A model generated the notes under the pieces. The model was not told the DNA's origin and made no database searches. It saw nothing but the letters and a program-made list of their open reading frames with translations. Position numbers and translations under genes: made by a program. DNA of 46,786 bases from a virus, in IMG/VR virus record IMGVR_UViG_3300046714_000212, positions 1-46,786 of that record. One strand, written 5' to 3'. Positions 33,682-41,600 of the stretch are shown piece by piece. Position 1 is the stretch's first letter; each line of letters starts with the position of its first letter.

Positions 33682-34210
33682 GCGGGTGGCGCAGGTCTGG
33701 GCGAGGTACCAGCAGGTCAAGGTCCCGGAGAACCAGCCAAACCCGACCGTCACCATCGACGGCGACCCGCTGGTGGACAGCCGCCCCAAGCACTCCGAGC
33801 GGATGGCGGTGCTGGCGGAGGGCAAGGGCTACGAGTTCCGCAAGGCGGCCCTCTACGAATGCACAGCGCGCGCGTACCGCGACGGCTGGGTCGAAGGGCA
33901 GGGCTACGTCGCCTCCCCGGACATGGTCACCCGGAGGCTCCTGGAGGGCCTTCAGCACGTGGTCAGCCACGTGCATCACCATTGCAAGCACGCCGGGGAC
34001 GGGCTTGAGAGCTTCCCCGGGCACTCCCAGGACGTCGAGGACGAGGACGTCCGACCGACCGGGAAGTCCGCCCCCATCGCCGCCGGGTCGCGCCTCGCCC
34101 GAACCGCGTGGCGCCGCTGCCGGAAGGATCCGTGCTCGGCCCTGGTTCAGATCCTGTCCGACTGCCGGCTCTGGGACTCGCTGGACCACGGGAACGCCCG
34201 GGACCACTAG
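33668..34210 (+). CDS. Hypothetical protein, last forward gene
   Basis: A 180-aa protein, ATG 33668 with a G-rich ribosome site, overlapping the spike gene by 14 bases. It begins MNVAERVAQVWARYQQVKVP and has a His cluster (HVVSHVHHHCKHAG) and a basic C-terminus. Its TAG shares CTAG with the stop of the convergent reverse gene, leaving no terminator space. Function unknown. Confidence 0.6.
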   Translation: MNVAERVAQVWARYQQVKVPENQPNPTVTIDGDPLVDSRPKHSERMAVLAEGKGYEFRKAALYECTARAYRDGWVEGQGYVASPDMVTRRLLEGLQHVVSHVHHHCKHAGDGLESFPGHSQDVEDEDVRPTGKSAPIAAGSRLARTAWRRCRKDPCSALVQILSDCRLWDSLDHGNARDH

Positions 34211-35379
34211 AGGCCGAAGCACTCCGGGTGCGCCCCGCGGAACAGATCGAGCGTCGTGTAGCGGGTGCCGTGGTAGTCGATCCAGCCGTCGATCTGGTTC
34301 TGGCCGATGAACTGGACGTTGCCGACTCCCTCCCCGATCGCGATGGCGATGGGGTAGGCCCCGGACGCGCGCTTCACCTTGATCCGCGTGTTCGCGACGA
34401 TGAAGTTCCCGACCGCTGACACCTGGACCACGGGGCGGATCATGCCGGTGCGCCCCGGCCAGACGGTCCCGACCTCGAAGTCGCACTCGTCCAGGTAGAG
34501 CTGGTCCGTCCCGCCCGGATAGGCGGCGTCTCCGGCTCCAGGCCGCGTCTCGTCCGCGGAGTCCATGGACACGACGCCGCAGATGTTCTGGTTGAAGGGC
34601 GTCGCCAGCATGGGGTCGCAGCCAAGCTGGGCCTTCACCCGGCGCAGCGTCACCCGACTGGTCGGCATCCCGCCGCGGAAGGTGTACGCCGAGCCGCCCT
34701 GGCCGACGCAGACCTCCTTGACCGTCCGGTCCTGGATGTTGACGTCGCCCTTGCCGATCGGCCCTTCGTTCATCCGGTTGGCGAAGAATAGGTCGCAGCC
34801 GCCGAGGTAGCCGGCCCCGCCGCCGACGAAGTTGTGGACGCCCTGGATGTTGTGGAAGTACCCGCCGTGCTCCCCGTACACGCCCCACTTGAAGACGCGG
34901 ATCTCGTTCCAGCCCGCCGTCTCGTAGGCGTGGACGCCCCACTTCGCCGTGTCGTTCCAGGTCGGGTCGTGCGGGGAGCCGCGGCCGTACATGAAGACGT
35001 CGATCAGCGCGTGCGGGTAGCCGACGCCGGCCGTCGTCTTGACCCCGGCCCGGTCGTCCAGCTCGAGGTTCAGGCGCTCGAGGATGAAGTTGCTGTCGCC
35101 GGGGCCGAGGATGAAGTTGTCGGAGCTCCCGACCGTGTCGTCCCGGACGATCTCGGTGACCCCGAGGGCGCGGTCCCAGCCGAGGATGTGAACCCCGCGG
35201 ACTCCGCCGAACGGACCCTTGGCCCGCGGGAACTTGCCGGGGAAGCACCAGATCGAATCGCCCTCGCAGCAGTTGCGGATGGCGTCGCCGATCGGGTCCT
35301 GCGTGGCGACGAAGCTGTCGAAGCCGAGGTCGGCCTCCCAGAAACCGGTCGGGACGGCGTAGAGGGTGGGAGAACTCAT
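34207..35379 (-). CDS. Beta-helix protein on the early strand
   Basis: A 390-aa protein starting at ATG 35379. Short repeating strands rich in Gly/Asn/Asp (NFILGPGDSNFILERLNLEL, NIQGVHNFVGGGAGYLGG, GNVQFIGQNQIDGWIDYHG) suggest a right-handed beta-helix as in tailspikes and polysaccharide enzymes. It lies at the 3' end of the leftward operon with the recombination genes rather than with the virion genes, which is unusual. Its start overlaps the previous stop. Confidence 0.65.
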   Translation of the reverse strand: MSSPTLYAVPTGFWEADLGFDSFVATQDPIGDAIRNCCEGDSIWCFPGKFPRAKGPFGGVRGVHILGWDRALGVTEIVRDDTVGSSDNFILGPGDSNFILERLNLELDDRAGVKTTAGVGYPHALIDVFMYGRGSPHDPTWNDTAKWGVHAYETAGWNEIRVFKWGVYGEHGGYFHNIQGVHNFVGGGAGYLGGCDLFFANRMNEGPIGKGDVNIQDRTVKEVCVGQGGSAYTFRGGMPTSRVTLRRVKAQLGCDPMLATPFNQNICGVVSMDSADETRPGAGDAAYPGGTDQLYLDECDFEVGTVWPGRTGMIRPVVQVSAVGNFIVANTRIKVKRASGAYPIAIAIGEGVGNVQFIGQNQIDGWIDYHGTRYTTLDLFRGAHPECFGL

Positions 35380-35603
35380 GGCTTGGTCCAGATCCACTTG
35401 TTGTCGGAGGTGCTGAGCGTGTCGCCGCGGTTCATCATCGCGATCGTCCGCACGATCTCGCCCGCATAGGTCCTCTGCGCCTGCCGCATCCACGAATCGT
35501 ACGCGGTCACCTTCCCAACCACCTTCGAAGTCGTGTAGCAAAACTGGCAGCTCTGCCCGACCTCGCAGGCATGGCCGCACCCGACGCATCGCCCGAGCCG
35601 CAT
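35376..35603 (-). CDS. Small zinc-ribbon-like protein
   Basis: A 75-aa protein from ATG 35603: MRLGRCVGCGHACEVGQSC and then QFC give two Cys pairs (CVGC ... CQFC), a likely zinc knuckle. The remainder is helical (DSWMRQAQRTYAGEIVRTIA). It ends in an overlap with the beta-helix gene. The previous gene reaches 97 bases into it. Confidence 0.65.
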   Translation of the reverse strand: MRLGRCVGCGHACEVGQSCQFCYTTSKVVGKVTAYDSWMRQAQRTYAGEIVRTIAMMNRGDTLSTSDNKWIWTKP

Positions 35604-35869
35604 GACTGACTCCAGATTGAATTGAGCTGACCCGTGCCGTTCCCTGCGAGGGCGTGTCCGACCGTCGCTTGACCCCAGGTGTACGACGCTCCGGCCATGC
35701 CCGCCTGCGCGCCGATGTACCGCTGCTGCTGGGTCAGCGGGTTCCAGTGGTACGTGGTCCACGCCTCGAAGGGATCGCGGGTCGTTACGGACATCCGCAC
35801 CCTGCAAAACGGACAGGCCCGATACGTCTCCTTGGAACTCCCGCAGTCCTGACACCGCTCCATCTTCAT
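35507..35869 (-). CDS. Small zinc-ribbon-like protein, second
   Basis: A 120-aa frame from ATG 35869 with MKMERCQDCGSSKETYRACP then FC, again two Cys pairs (CQDC, CPFC), followed by a Gln/Gly/Ala region (QQQRYIGAQAGMAGASYTWG). The first 70 residues look coding; the rest overlaps the 35603 gene. Its ATG overlaps the upstream TGA. The twin arrangement of two short Cys-pair proteins suggests related roles. Confidence 0.55.
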   Translation of the reverse strand: MKMERCQDCGSSKETYRACPFCRVRMSVTTRDPFEAWTTYHWNPLTQQQRYIGAQAGMAGASYTWGQATVGHALAGNGTGQLNSIWSQSCGSGDASGAAMPARSGRAASFATRLRRWLGR

Positions 35870-36228
35870 CAGGTCATCTCCTCGACGTTGCAGATCCAGA
35901 CCTTGCGGGCGCCACGCGGCCCGCCCTTTCTCCAGCCGTGGATCAGAACCTTCCACGCTGGGCCGGGACCGAGGAGGATCCGAAGCTCCTCGATCCCGGC
36001 CATCTTGATCTTCCTCGCCCCCATGTTCGCAGCGGTGGTGGTCTGCACGCCCAGGGTCGGATGCCCTGCCTTGACGGCGATGATGTCCAGGCCCCAGAGG
36101 TCGCGCTTGAACATCTTGGCCGGCTGCCCGTCCTTCGACGGGATCCGGACGTTCTGCTCGACCACTCGGGCACGGTAACCAGCGGCGCGCAGGAGCTCGA
36201 GGCTCCGCTGCGTGGGGGACTGCTTCAT
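35869..36228 (-). CDS. Possible PD-(D/E)XK-like nuclease family protein
   Basis: A 119-aa protein: QRSLELLRAAGYRARVVEQN, then RDLWGLDIIAVKAGHPTLGV followed by QTTTAANMGARKIK, then IHGWRKGG. The order helix, V-E, D-L-x-G-x-x-D, strand, Q-T matches a small phage family with a restriction-endonuclease-like core in which Q-T takes the place of the usual E/D-x-K. Catalytic ability is therefore uncertain. It lies directly after recT and one further gene, so a DNA-processing role is reasonable. ATGA overlaps link it to both neighbours. Confidence 0.55.
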   Translation of the reverse strand: MKQSPTQRSLELLRAAGYRARVVEQNVRIPSKDGQPAKMFKRDLWGLDIIAVKAGHPTLGVQTTTAANMGARKIKMAGIEELRILLGPGPAWKVLIHGWRKGGPRGARKVWICNVEEMT

Positions 36229-36626
36229 CAGGCGATCCGCTCGACGGCGGCGGGGATCGGAGGGATCGGGGTGCCGGGCTTGAAGACGCCCTTGCCCGTG
36301 ATCTTGTACCCCTCGGACCTCCACCGGCCGAGCCGCTTGTTCAGGTTCTGGGAGCGGCGCTCGAGCTGTTCCTGACTGAGTGTGCTGAGTCGCAGCACCA
36401 TCGACCCCGTGTGCCAGACCGTCATCGGGATGATGACGCCGTCCGGGAAGGCGACGTTCACGCTGTCGCCCTTGCGGCAATGAACGCGCGGTCCGGTGCG
36501 CGCCACCGCCTTCGCCTTCTTCTTCCGCAGCGACTTCCGCAGCTTCGCCATGGCCTCTTCGCCCAGGCCCGCCTTCCGGATCATCGCCTCTAAGGCATCC
36601 ACGGTCCCGTTCTGTTCCTGATTCAC
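36228..36626 (-). CDS. Hypothetical basic protein
   Basis: A 132-aa protein (GTG 36626 with AAAGGAGG upstream). The first half is a basic helix (EEAMAKLRKSLRKKKAKAVA); the middle is strand-like (GDSVNVAFPDGVIIPMTVWH); then a basic helix (ERRSQNLNKRLGRWRSEG). It probably contacts nucleic acid. It lies between recT and the nuclease-like gene. Confidence 0.6.
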   Translation of the reverse strand: MNQEQNGTVDALEAMIRKAGLGEEAMAKLRKSLRKKKAKAVARTGPRVHCRKGDSVNVAFPDGVIIPMTVWHTGSMVLRLSTLSQEQLERRSQNLNKRLGRWRSEGYKITGKGVFKPGTPIPPIPAAVERIA

Positions 36627-36646
36627 GGTTCAAACCCTCCTTTGGG

Positions 36647-37936
36647 TTACTTGCTGACCCGGGAGCGCAGCTCGCCCAAGAAGGCGTTCTGCTGCTCGAG
36701 GCCGAGACTGAAATTGAAAGTGCCACGCTGACCGCCGTGCTTGACGATCAGGTCGTACATGAGCTGTCGGTCCTGGTCCTTCACGATCTCGCTGACCTGA
36801 TCGTGGAAGGACTTGGGGATGGGCGGGAACGCCTCGTCCACGGTCTGCACGCGGGGGGCGATGACCTGGACGGGCGCGGGCGCCGGAACCTGCTCCGCAC
36901 TCCGCCGGTAGCTGCGGATCGCCTCGACCAGCGGCTTCACGCCCACCACGCCGAGCGACTTCAGGTTGCGAGCATCGTGGACCCCCGCCTCTGCGCGGAT
37001 TCGGGTCCAGAGCTCGGGGTTCCCGCTCTCGAGCGCCCACTCCTCGAACTCCCGGACCTCCCCGATCAGTTCGCTCAGCGCGTTCGTGCTGGCCTTGGGC
37101 TCCGGGGCCTGGGCGCCACTCGTCATGCTCTCCGTGAGCTGCTGGAGCGGCGTCTTGCTCGATGCGGGCGCGGGCGGGGTGACGTCGAGGGCGAAGTCGA
37201 TCCCGTTGTCCTGGGGCAGCCCCGCCTCGCTCTGCTCGTTCAGCGCCACGGCGCGCTGGAGCTCGACCGACTTCGGAGCCAGCTTCAGAGCCTGGATCAG
37301 CACGGTCTTCATCGCCATCCAGTCGTAGTTCGTGCCCCACGCCGAGTAGCCGTCGTACGAGTCGGGGGCGTAGCGCTTGCGATGCGCCTCGATCTTCTGG
37401 ACCGGCCAGCAGTCCCAATAGACGCCGCCGTTCTGGGTCTTTGCCACCGCCCAAGCGTGCGTGATCGGAGCGTCGAAGCTGGTCGGCGACTCCCGATGGA
37501 CCAGCTTGTCCAGGATCCCCTTCTCGTACTCGAGGAAGTCGCCCTCCCGGACCACGTTGCACGCGATCGAGGCGATCTGGCCGCTGTTCTGCGCCAGCTT
37601 CACCAGCCCCTTGTACCCGGGCTGGAAGTTCACCTCCTTGATCCCCTTCCGGCGGTTGTTCCGCGGGATCAGGTACGCCTCTCCGAGCCCGTCGTCCGGC
37701 TCGAGCCCGAGCTGGGCGGAGAGCATGAGGGCGCCGATGAAGGAGTGCGGGTCACACTCCAGCAGCGCCGGGTTCTTGCGGCAGCTCGTCAGCGCGATGC
37801 GGATCAGCCGCTCTGGCTTCAAGTGCCGGGGCAGGGCCGCCGCGAACTGCGCCTTGCTCGATTCCAGCAGGGAGCGCAGCGTCTGCATCTTGCGCTGGCC
37901 CACTTCCATCTGCGATCCGTTCGACGGTTCCACCAT
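36647..37936 (-). CDS. recT: RecT-family single-strand annealing protein
   Basis: A 429-aa protein with clear RecT features: RLIRIALTSCRKNPALLECD, then SFIGALMLSAQLGLEPDDGL, GEAYLIPR, FQPGYKGLVKLAQNSGQIAS and MKTVLIQALKLAPKS. RecT coats single strands left by the partner exonuclease and anneals them, serving recombination and possibly concatemer formation. The last 170 residues form a phage-specific tail. The gene follows the YqaJ-type exonuclease and starts 185 bases inside its end. Confidence 0.88.
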   Translation of the reverse strand: MVEPSNGSQMEVGQRKMQTLRSLLESSKAQFAAALPRHLKPERLIRIALTSCRKNPALLECDPHSFIGALMLSAQLGLEPDDGLGEAYLIPRNNRRKGIKEVNFQPGYKGLVKLAQNSGQIASIACNVVREGDFLEYEKGILDKLVHRESPTSFDAPITHAWAVAKTQNGGVYWDCWPVQKIEAHRKRYAPDSYDGYSAWGTNYDWMAMKTVLIQALKLAPKSVELQRAVALNEQSEAGLPQDNGIDFALDVTPPAPASSKTPLQQLTESMTSGAQAPEPKASTNALSELIGEVREFEEWALESGNPELWTRIRAEAGVHDARNLKSLGVVGVKPLVEAIRSYRRSAEQVPAPAPVQVIAPRVQTVDEAFPPIPKSFHDQVSEIVKDQDRQLMYDLIVKHGGQRGTFNFSLGLEQQNAFLGELRSRVSK

Positions 37937-38879
37937 CGGTCAGTCCTTTCGTGTCCTTGATAGGCCGGAGGACGCGAACCACCGTTTCGCGCGCTTCCCT
38001 GGCCTTCTCCTTTCGAACCTCGTTCGCCCACTTGATGCCCGTTCCGTCCGGGAGCAGGCCGATCTCCGCGTCTCCGAGCTCGGCCATCAGGGTCGCCGCC
38101 CGGTCCTTCTCCACCTTCTCCAAGGCGATCCGCGTGCGCCGAGCTTCCGCCCAGACGGCGGCGGCAGCGACGGCCTTCTCCGACAGCGCGATCACCCTCC
38201 CCGCCGATCGCGTGAACATCCTCCTAACCGTGTCGTAGTCGGCGTGCCCAGAGTGCTCCGGGGGGTTGCGAGCCTGAACCCTCGCCCAGAACTCGGCCAG
38301 TTTCTCCAGCAGCGCACTCTGGAACGCCCGGTCCGCGTGAACTTCGAAGCTCCGGTACTCCTGTCCACCGATCAGGACAGCAACATAAGCCGAGTCAAGC
38401 CCGAGAACAAGTAGTTGATGCTGCACCTGGACCTGCACCCAGAGCGGGGGGCCGGATTCCCACTCATCCTGAAAGGTTCCATCGACCAGCTTCCTTCCGC
38501 CGTAGCGCGTGGTCTTGACCTCCAGGATGCGCCGGGGGCCGGCTTCCGGGACCACGAAGCGGTCGGGCGTGGCGTGCAGGAAGCCCGCTTCCTCCGAGCG
38601 GTAGAGCGACCAGGGCGGGGGCGATTCGACGGCGAGGCCGCTTCGCCCGCCGAAGTTCGCGGCCACCGCCGCCTCGAGCAGATGGCCCCAGCGCTTCGCC
38701 TCGCTCTCCTCCTCCGGGAGCGGCGGTTGCGTCTTGGCGACGTAGACGCCGAGGGGCGTGGCATCCGAGAAAGGCGCCACGCCCAGGATGGCGGGCGCGT
38801 CGCTCGAGCCGATCGACTTGGCGCGCTCGAGGAGCCAGCGGGAGAGGGAACCGCATAGGACGAGCTGGGGAGGTTTCAT
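37752..38879 (-). CDS. YqaJ-type alkaline exonuclease
   Basis: A 375-aa protein with the YqaJ/lambda-exonuclease layout: AKSIGSSDAPAILGVAPFSD near residue 21, RWGHLLEAAVAANFG (helix with E), HATPDRFVV (catalytic D), RILEVKTTRYGG (E-x-K) and QVQVQHQLLVLGLDSAYVAV. It degrades one strand from DNA ends and works with RecT. The last 61 codons lie over recT in another frame and look like a run-on tail, so the working domain ends near residue 310. A promoter with a palindrome sits just upstream. Confidence 0.85.
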   Translation of the reverse strand: MKPPQLVLCGSLSRWLLERAKSIGSSDAPAILGVAPFSDATPLGVYVAKTQPPLPEEESEAKRWGHLLEAAVAANFGGRSGLAVESPPPWSLYRSEEAGFLHATPDRFVVPEAGPRRILEVKTTRYGGRKLVDGTFQDEWESGPPLWVQVQVQHQLLVLGLDSAYVAVLIGGQEYRSFEVHADRAFQSALLEKLAEFWARVQARNPPEHSGHADYDTVRRMFTRSAGRVIALSEKAVAAAAVWAEARRTRIALEKVEKDRAATLMAELGDAEIGLLPDGTGIKWANEVRKEKAREARETVVRVLRPIKDTKGLTDGGTVERIADGSGPAQDADAALPAGIEQGAVRGGPAPALEARAADPHRADELPQEPGAAGV

Positions 38880-38887
38880 GGGCGAGG

Positions 38888-38916
38888 AACGTAGCGCGGC
38901 AATAACGCCGCGTCAA
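38888..38916 (-). promoter_or_regulatory. Sigma70-like promoter with palindrome before the exonuclease gene
   Basis: On the reverse strand TTGACG (38911-38916), 17-base spacer, TACGTT (38888-38893). The spacer holds an inverted repeat GCGGC-6-GCCGC (38896-38911), a possible repressor site. Transcription would begin almost at the ATG (38879), giving a leaderless or very short leader. Confidence 0.45.
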
Positions 38917-38937
38917 GCGCGGTAGAGCGACGTCTAG

Positions 38938-39141
38938 CTACCGGCGCGGCCCGGTCTTATGCGAGGCGTGGTCGGATCGGGAGCCCCGAACCGCCACCGA
39001 CGCCCACGCGGCGCAAGTCGCCCACGAAGCAGTAGAAGTTGACGCCCCGTCCCGTTGGGCGGTGACGCGGGAAGGGGCCGACCAATTAATCTCACGGGCC
39101 GGAATGGCGACGCCCCACCCCGGCCATTCCCACGGCTTCAT
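38938..39141 (-). CDS. Small W/A/S-rich protein
   Basis: A 67-aa protein; ATG 39141 overlaps the TGA of the 19-codon frame before it. Sequence style: MKPWEWPGWGVAIPAREIN, then STASWATCAAWASVAVRGSR. The W-A-S runs resemble the 42.7-44.4 kb paralogue family. Function unknown. Confidence 0.5.
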   Translation of the reverse strand: MKPWEWPGWGVAIPAREINWSAPSRVTAQRDGASTSTASWATCAAWASVAVRGSRSDHASHKTGPRR

Positions 39142-39197
39142 CGACTCGCCCACGACGCCCCCGACGCCCGCGACCGTCCCGTTACTGCCGAGTTCAT
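39138..39197 (-). CDS. Possible 19-aa W-A-S micropeptide
   Basis: A 19-codon frame (MNSAVTGRSRASGASWASR) joined by ATGA overlaps to genes on both sides: its ATG overlaps the stop of 39194-39439 and its TGA overlaps the ATG of the 67-aa gene. The content RASGASWAS matches the nearby W-A-S family. It may be a truncated family member or serve translational coupling. Confidence 0.4.
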   Translation of the reverse strand: MNSAVTGRSRASGASWASR

Positions 39198-39439
39198 CGC
39201 CCGCGCCCCGACATTCGCCAATCGTCTGGCTGTTCGTCTTCCGGCCGCGCCTCGCGCGGGAGCTCGGCGAGCTCGAGCGGCGTTACCGCGATTCCGTTCG
39301 CCCCCGCCAGCTCGCCCACGTGCGCCGCGCACGCCAGCCATTGCACGGTGCCGCCTTTCAAGCGGGCGAGCCGACAGCCGCAGCGTAGCGAATACTGCGA
39401 GGCGTGCGGCGGGAGGTAGCAAATATGGAATAGGGACAT
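39194..39439 (-). CDS. Small hypothetical protein
   Basis: An 81-aa protein beginning MSLFHICYLPPHASQYSLRC and containing CGCRLARLKGGTVQWLACAA, then an acidic C-terminus. The His/Cys content may bind a metal. It differs from the W-A-S genes that flank it. ATG 39439 is 4 bases after the preceding stop. Confidence 0.6.
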   Translation of the reverse strand: MSLFHICYLPPHASQYSLRCGCRLARLKGGTVQWLACAAHVGELAGANGIAVTPLELAELPREARPEDEQPDDWRMSGRGR

Positions 39440-39443
39440 GGGG

Positions 39444-39662
39444 TTACGACCCAACGATCGACGCAATGCACCCGCACCGGTTGCCGGGGCGCGATACGTT
39501 GCTCGCGCATAGTGACGGTCGATGGTCCGCGGCGTTGTGCGGCTCCGGTTGGTTAGTCGGGGAATCCGACGCTGCCGCCGCCTCCCGATCATTGCACGCC
39601 ATGCTCCGGCGGAGAAAGCCGGTCCCGGCGCCGCGCGCGATCCATGCCGTAGCCGAGCTCAC
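39444..39662 (-). CDS. Small A/S-rich protein, possible W-A-S family member
   Basis: A 72-aa protein starting at GTG 39662 in a GTGA overlap, with AGGAGG 8 bases upstream. It begins MSSATAWIARGAGTGFLRRS and continues with Ala/Ser/Asp and several Cys. Length and N-terminal style recall the W-A-S paralogues, but the core W-A-S motif is weak. Confidence 0.5.
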   Translation of the reverse strand: MSSATAWIARGAGTGFLRRSMACNDREAAAASDSPTNQPEPHNAADHRPSLCASNVSRPGNRCGCIASIVGS

Positions 39663-39844
39663 GATGGCAACCTCCTTCCTAAGCCGCGCTCGACCGCTTG
39701 AGTGCGGCCGGTCGCCGATGACGCGGCGCACGCGCAGCGGTAGAGCGTGACACGCGAGGCGTGGACGGAAGCGCTCTCGCCCGAGGCGCGAACCGTCCCA
39801 CCCGACGCTACGTACCGCTCCGACTGCACGTGCGCCAGCGTCAT
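39659..39844 (-). CDS. Small A/S/R-rich protein, possible W-A-S family member
   Basis: A 61-aa protein from ATG 39844 (GTG 39853 adds three residues). It contains VRASGESASVHASRVTLYRC and ACAASSATGR, similar in composition to the paralogue array. Its stop overlaps the next GTG. Weak match to the core motif, so membership is tentative. Confidence 0.45.
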   Translation of the reverse strand: MTLAHVQSERYVASGGTVRASGESASVHASRVTLYRCACAASSATGRTQAVERGLGRRLPS

Positions 39845-39857
39845 CGGCGACACGGGA

Positions 39858-40187
39858 TCACGCCTCCTGGACCGCCTTCGCCTCGCCCCGCTTGGAGAGG
39901 GGCCGCGCGTCTCGGAGCATCGGCATCACCAGCGTCGGAAGGACGACCATTCCATCCGGCGCCGGCCACGTGGTCGTGGCGATATCCCGGAGTCCCTTCG
40001 CCGTCGTGGCAAAGCAGAGCTCCGTCATGGCGTGTTGCGCCGCACATCCTTCCAGGTACGTGCAGTCGTTCAGTACCAAGCGCTCGCCCAGGACTTGCAC
40101 GACGGTCCCGGCGAGCATCCAGCCGGGGACCACGTGGACAAGAACGTGCGTCCCGACCTTAACCGCGCTGCTCAAGTCATCGGCCAT
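39858..40187 (-). CDS. Hypothetical small beta-barrel-type protein
   Basis: A 109-aa protein: VGTHVLVHVVPGWMLAGTVV, then GERLVLNDCTYLEGC, AMTELCF and WPAPDGMVVLPTLVMPML. This strand order is like a phage family of about 100-130 aa with a G-V-V-x(5-7)-L-V-L core. ATG 40187 lies 11 bases inside the end of the VWA gene, so the pair is co-translated and perhaps co-functional. Function unknown. Confidence 0.6.
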   Translation of the reverse strand: MADDLSSAVKVGTHVLVHVVPGWMLAGTVVQVLGERLVLNDCTYLEGCAAQHAMTELCFATTAKGLRDIATTTWPAPDGMVVLPTLVMPMLRDARPLSKRGEAKAVQEA

Positions 40188-41358
40188 TGCTAACCCTCCT
40201 TGGATCGACCGTAACAACCTCCCAGCCTTCCGGCACCGGAGGAACGCCCCCCGAGCCGTGCGCTGGAATCAACGCCACGATGACGGGAACGGAAACCCGC
40301 TCCGGCCACGGCGTGAAACCGTCCGTAACGACTACCACGACGTCGGCGACGCGCTCGGCTTCCGCGATGGCGGGCCGCAAGTCCGTACCGCCCCCGCCCT
40401 TCCATTGCATCCGGCGCAAGTCCCCCCGCATCCGGTGCGCTTCGACGTCGCAGCTCCAAACGACGAGCTCTCCGAGCCGCCGCGCGGCGTCGGCGACGAC
40501 GCCCAGCGCTTCCGGGCCGATCGACGCCATCGACCCCGACGTATCGACCACGACCCCCACGCGCGGCCGGCGTTTCACCATGGCCGGGCGTAGCGCGGTG
40601 CATGGCCGCTGCCGGCGGTTCATGCGGGAGTAACTGAAATCCTCCCGCCCCGCCATGATCGCGCGCCCCTTCCGGGCGAGCGCGGCGGCGAGGCGTCTCG
40701 GCCACGGCACCCGTACCTTGGCCGCCGCCTCCTTCGCCCATACCAGCGCCCCCTTGGCCACGCTGCCGGGGTTTTTCTGCTCATGCGCCAGCGTGTCCTG
40801 GGCGGTCTGTTCCAGCGTGGCGCTCGCTGCACGCGGCGAGAGGCCGCCGCTCTCCGGCTCGCCCTCGAGGGGATTCCCCGCGCCCGAGCCGCCGCCGCAA
40901 TGGCCGGACTTGCAACATTCGTCCTTCATCACCAAAAGGTATTCCTCGGCGAGTAGGCCATCCGGCTGGCCAAGGTGGCGGGGGAGCGCGCCGCCGGGCG
41001 GCAAGTCGCCGGGGTCCAAGTCGTCATTGATTTCCATATCCCCGGCGACGTTCCACGCGATCGACGGGGGGAGCCCGCTGTCCTCCTGCCGCTTGCCGTG
41101 CTTCCGTAGCAAATGCTCGATTTCGTGCGCCGCAATCACCGCGGCCCGCACGCGCTCCGGCAGCGAACGGAGCCAGTCCAAGTCCATATAGATATGCCAG
41201 CGGTTCGACACGGCGACGGTGCCGAGCCCTTCCACGACGAGCGGCGTTAAGGCCGCGATGGCGCGCGCGTAGTACGGGCGGTAGAGCCGGGCGGCGAGCA
41301 GCGTGTCCGCGATGAAAGTGGACTCGGAAGGCGTGGGGGGGCGCGGCTTAATGGTCAT
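40177..41358 (-). CDS. VWA metallopeptidase-like protein (DUF2201 type)
   Basis: A 393-aa protein with an N-terminal metal-binding domain (AAHEIEHLLRKHG, HEIEH at residues 78-82, followed by AGDMEIND) and a C-terminal von Willebrand A-like domain with a MIDAS motif (VVDTSGSMAS, D272-S276; T325-D326 in GGGGTDLRP; VVVVTDGF with D346). A Gly/Cys/Glu linker (140-200) separates them. Such proteins pair with MoxR AAA+ ATPases, here 1.1 kb upstream with one small gene between. The pair is thought to act as a metal-dependent chaperone or protease; the target is unknown. Its ATG overlaps the preceding stop. Confidence 0.82.
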   Translation of the reverse strand: MTIKPRPPTPSESTFIADTLLAARLYRPYYARAIAALTPLVVEGLGTVAVSNRWHIYMDLDWLRSLPERVRAAVIAAHEIEHLLRKHGKRQEDSGLPPSIAWNVAGDMEINDDLDPGDLPPGGALPRHLGQPDGLLAEEYLLVMKDECCKSGHCGGGSGAGNPLEGEPESGGLSPRAASATLEQTAQDTLAHEQKNPGSVAKGALVWAKEAAAKVRVPWPRRLAAALARKGRAIMAGREDFSYSRMNRRQRPCTALRPAMVKRRPRVGVVVDTSGSMASIGPEALGVVADAARRLGELVVWSCDVEAHRMRGDLRRMQWKGGGGTDLRPAIAEAERVADVVVVVTDGFTPWPERVSVPVIVALIPAHGSGGVPPVPEGWEVVTVDPRRVSNGR

Positions 41359-41600
41359 CTCGGCCCCCTAACGTCGCTGGCCGCTCCGCTGCGCCGTACC
41401 GCGCTGGCCATCGTGGCGTCGCGCGCCATGCGGCCACCGCCGGCACGAGACGCCGCCGTTACGGTTTCTTCCGTCACCGCCGACGCAAAGAAGCGCGTAC
41501 TCTGTCCCGTCAAGGACGCCCATTGCGCGTGACGCTGCGCGCTCGCGCGTGACGCGCCGAGCTCGTCAAAGAGAATGCTGGCGAGCATGGCCGTCTTCAT
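41355..41600 (-). CDS. W-A-S family small protein between moxR and the VWA gene
   Basis: An 81-aa protein: MKTAMLASILFDELGASRAS, then QWASLTGQSTRFFASAVTEE and RDATMASAVRRSGAAS. It shares the short hydrophobic start and A/S/R-rich body of the 42.7-44.4 kb array. Both ends overlap neighbours by ATGA, so it is made in step with MoxR and the VWA protein and could be a substrate, adaptor or product of that pair. Confidence 0.65.
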   Translation of the reverse strand: MKTAMLASILFDELGASRASAQRHAQWASLTGQSTRFFASAVTEETVTAASRAGGGRMARDATMASAVRRSGAASDVRGPR

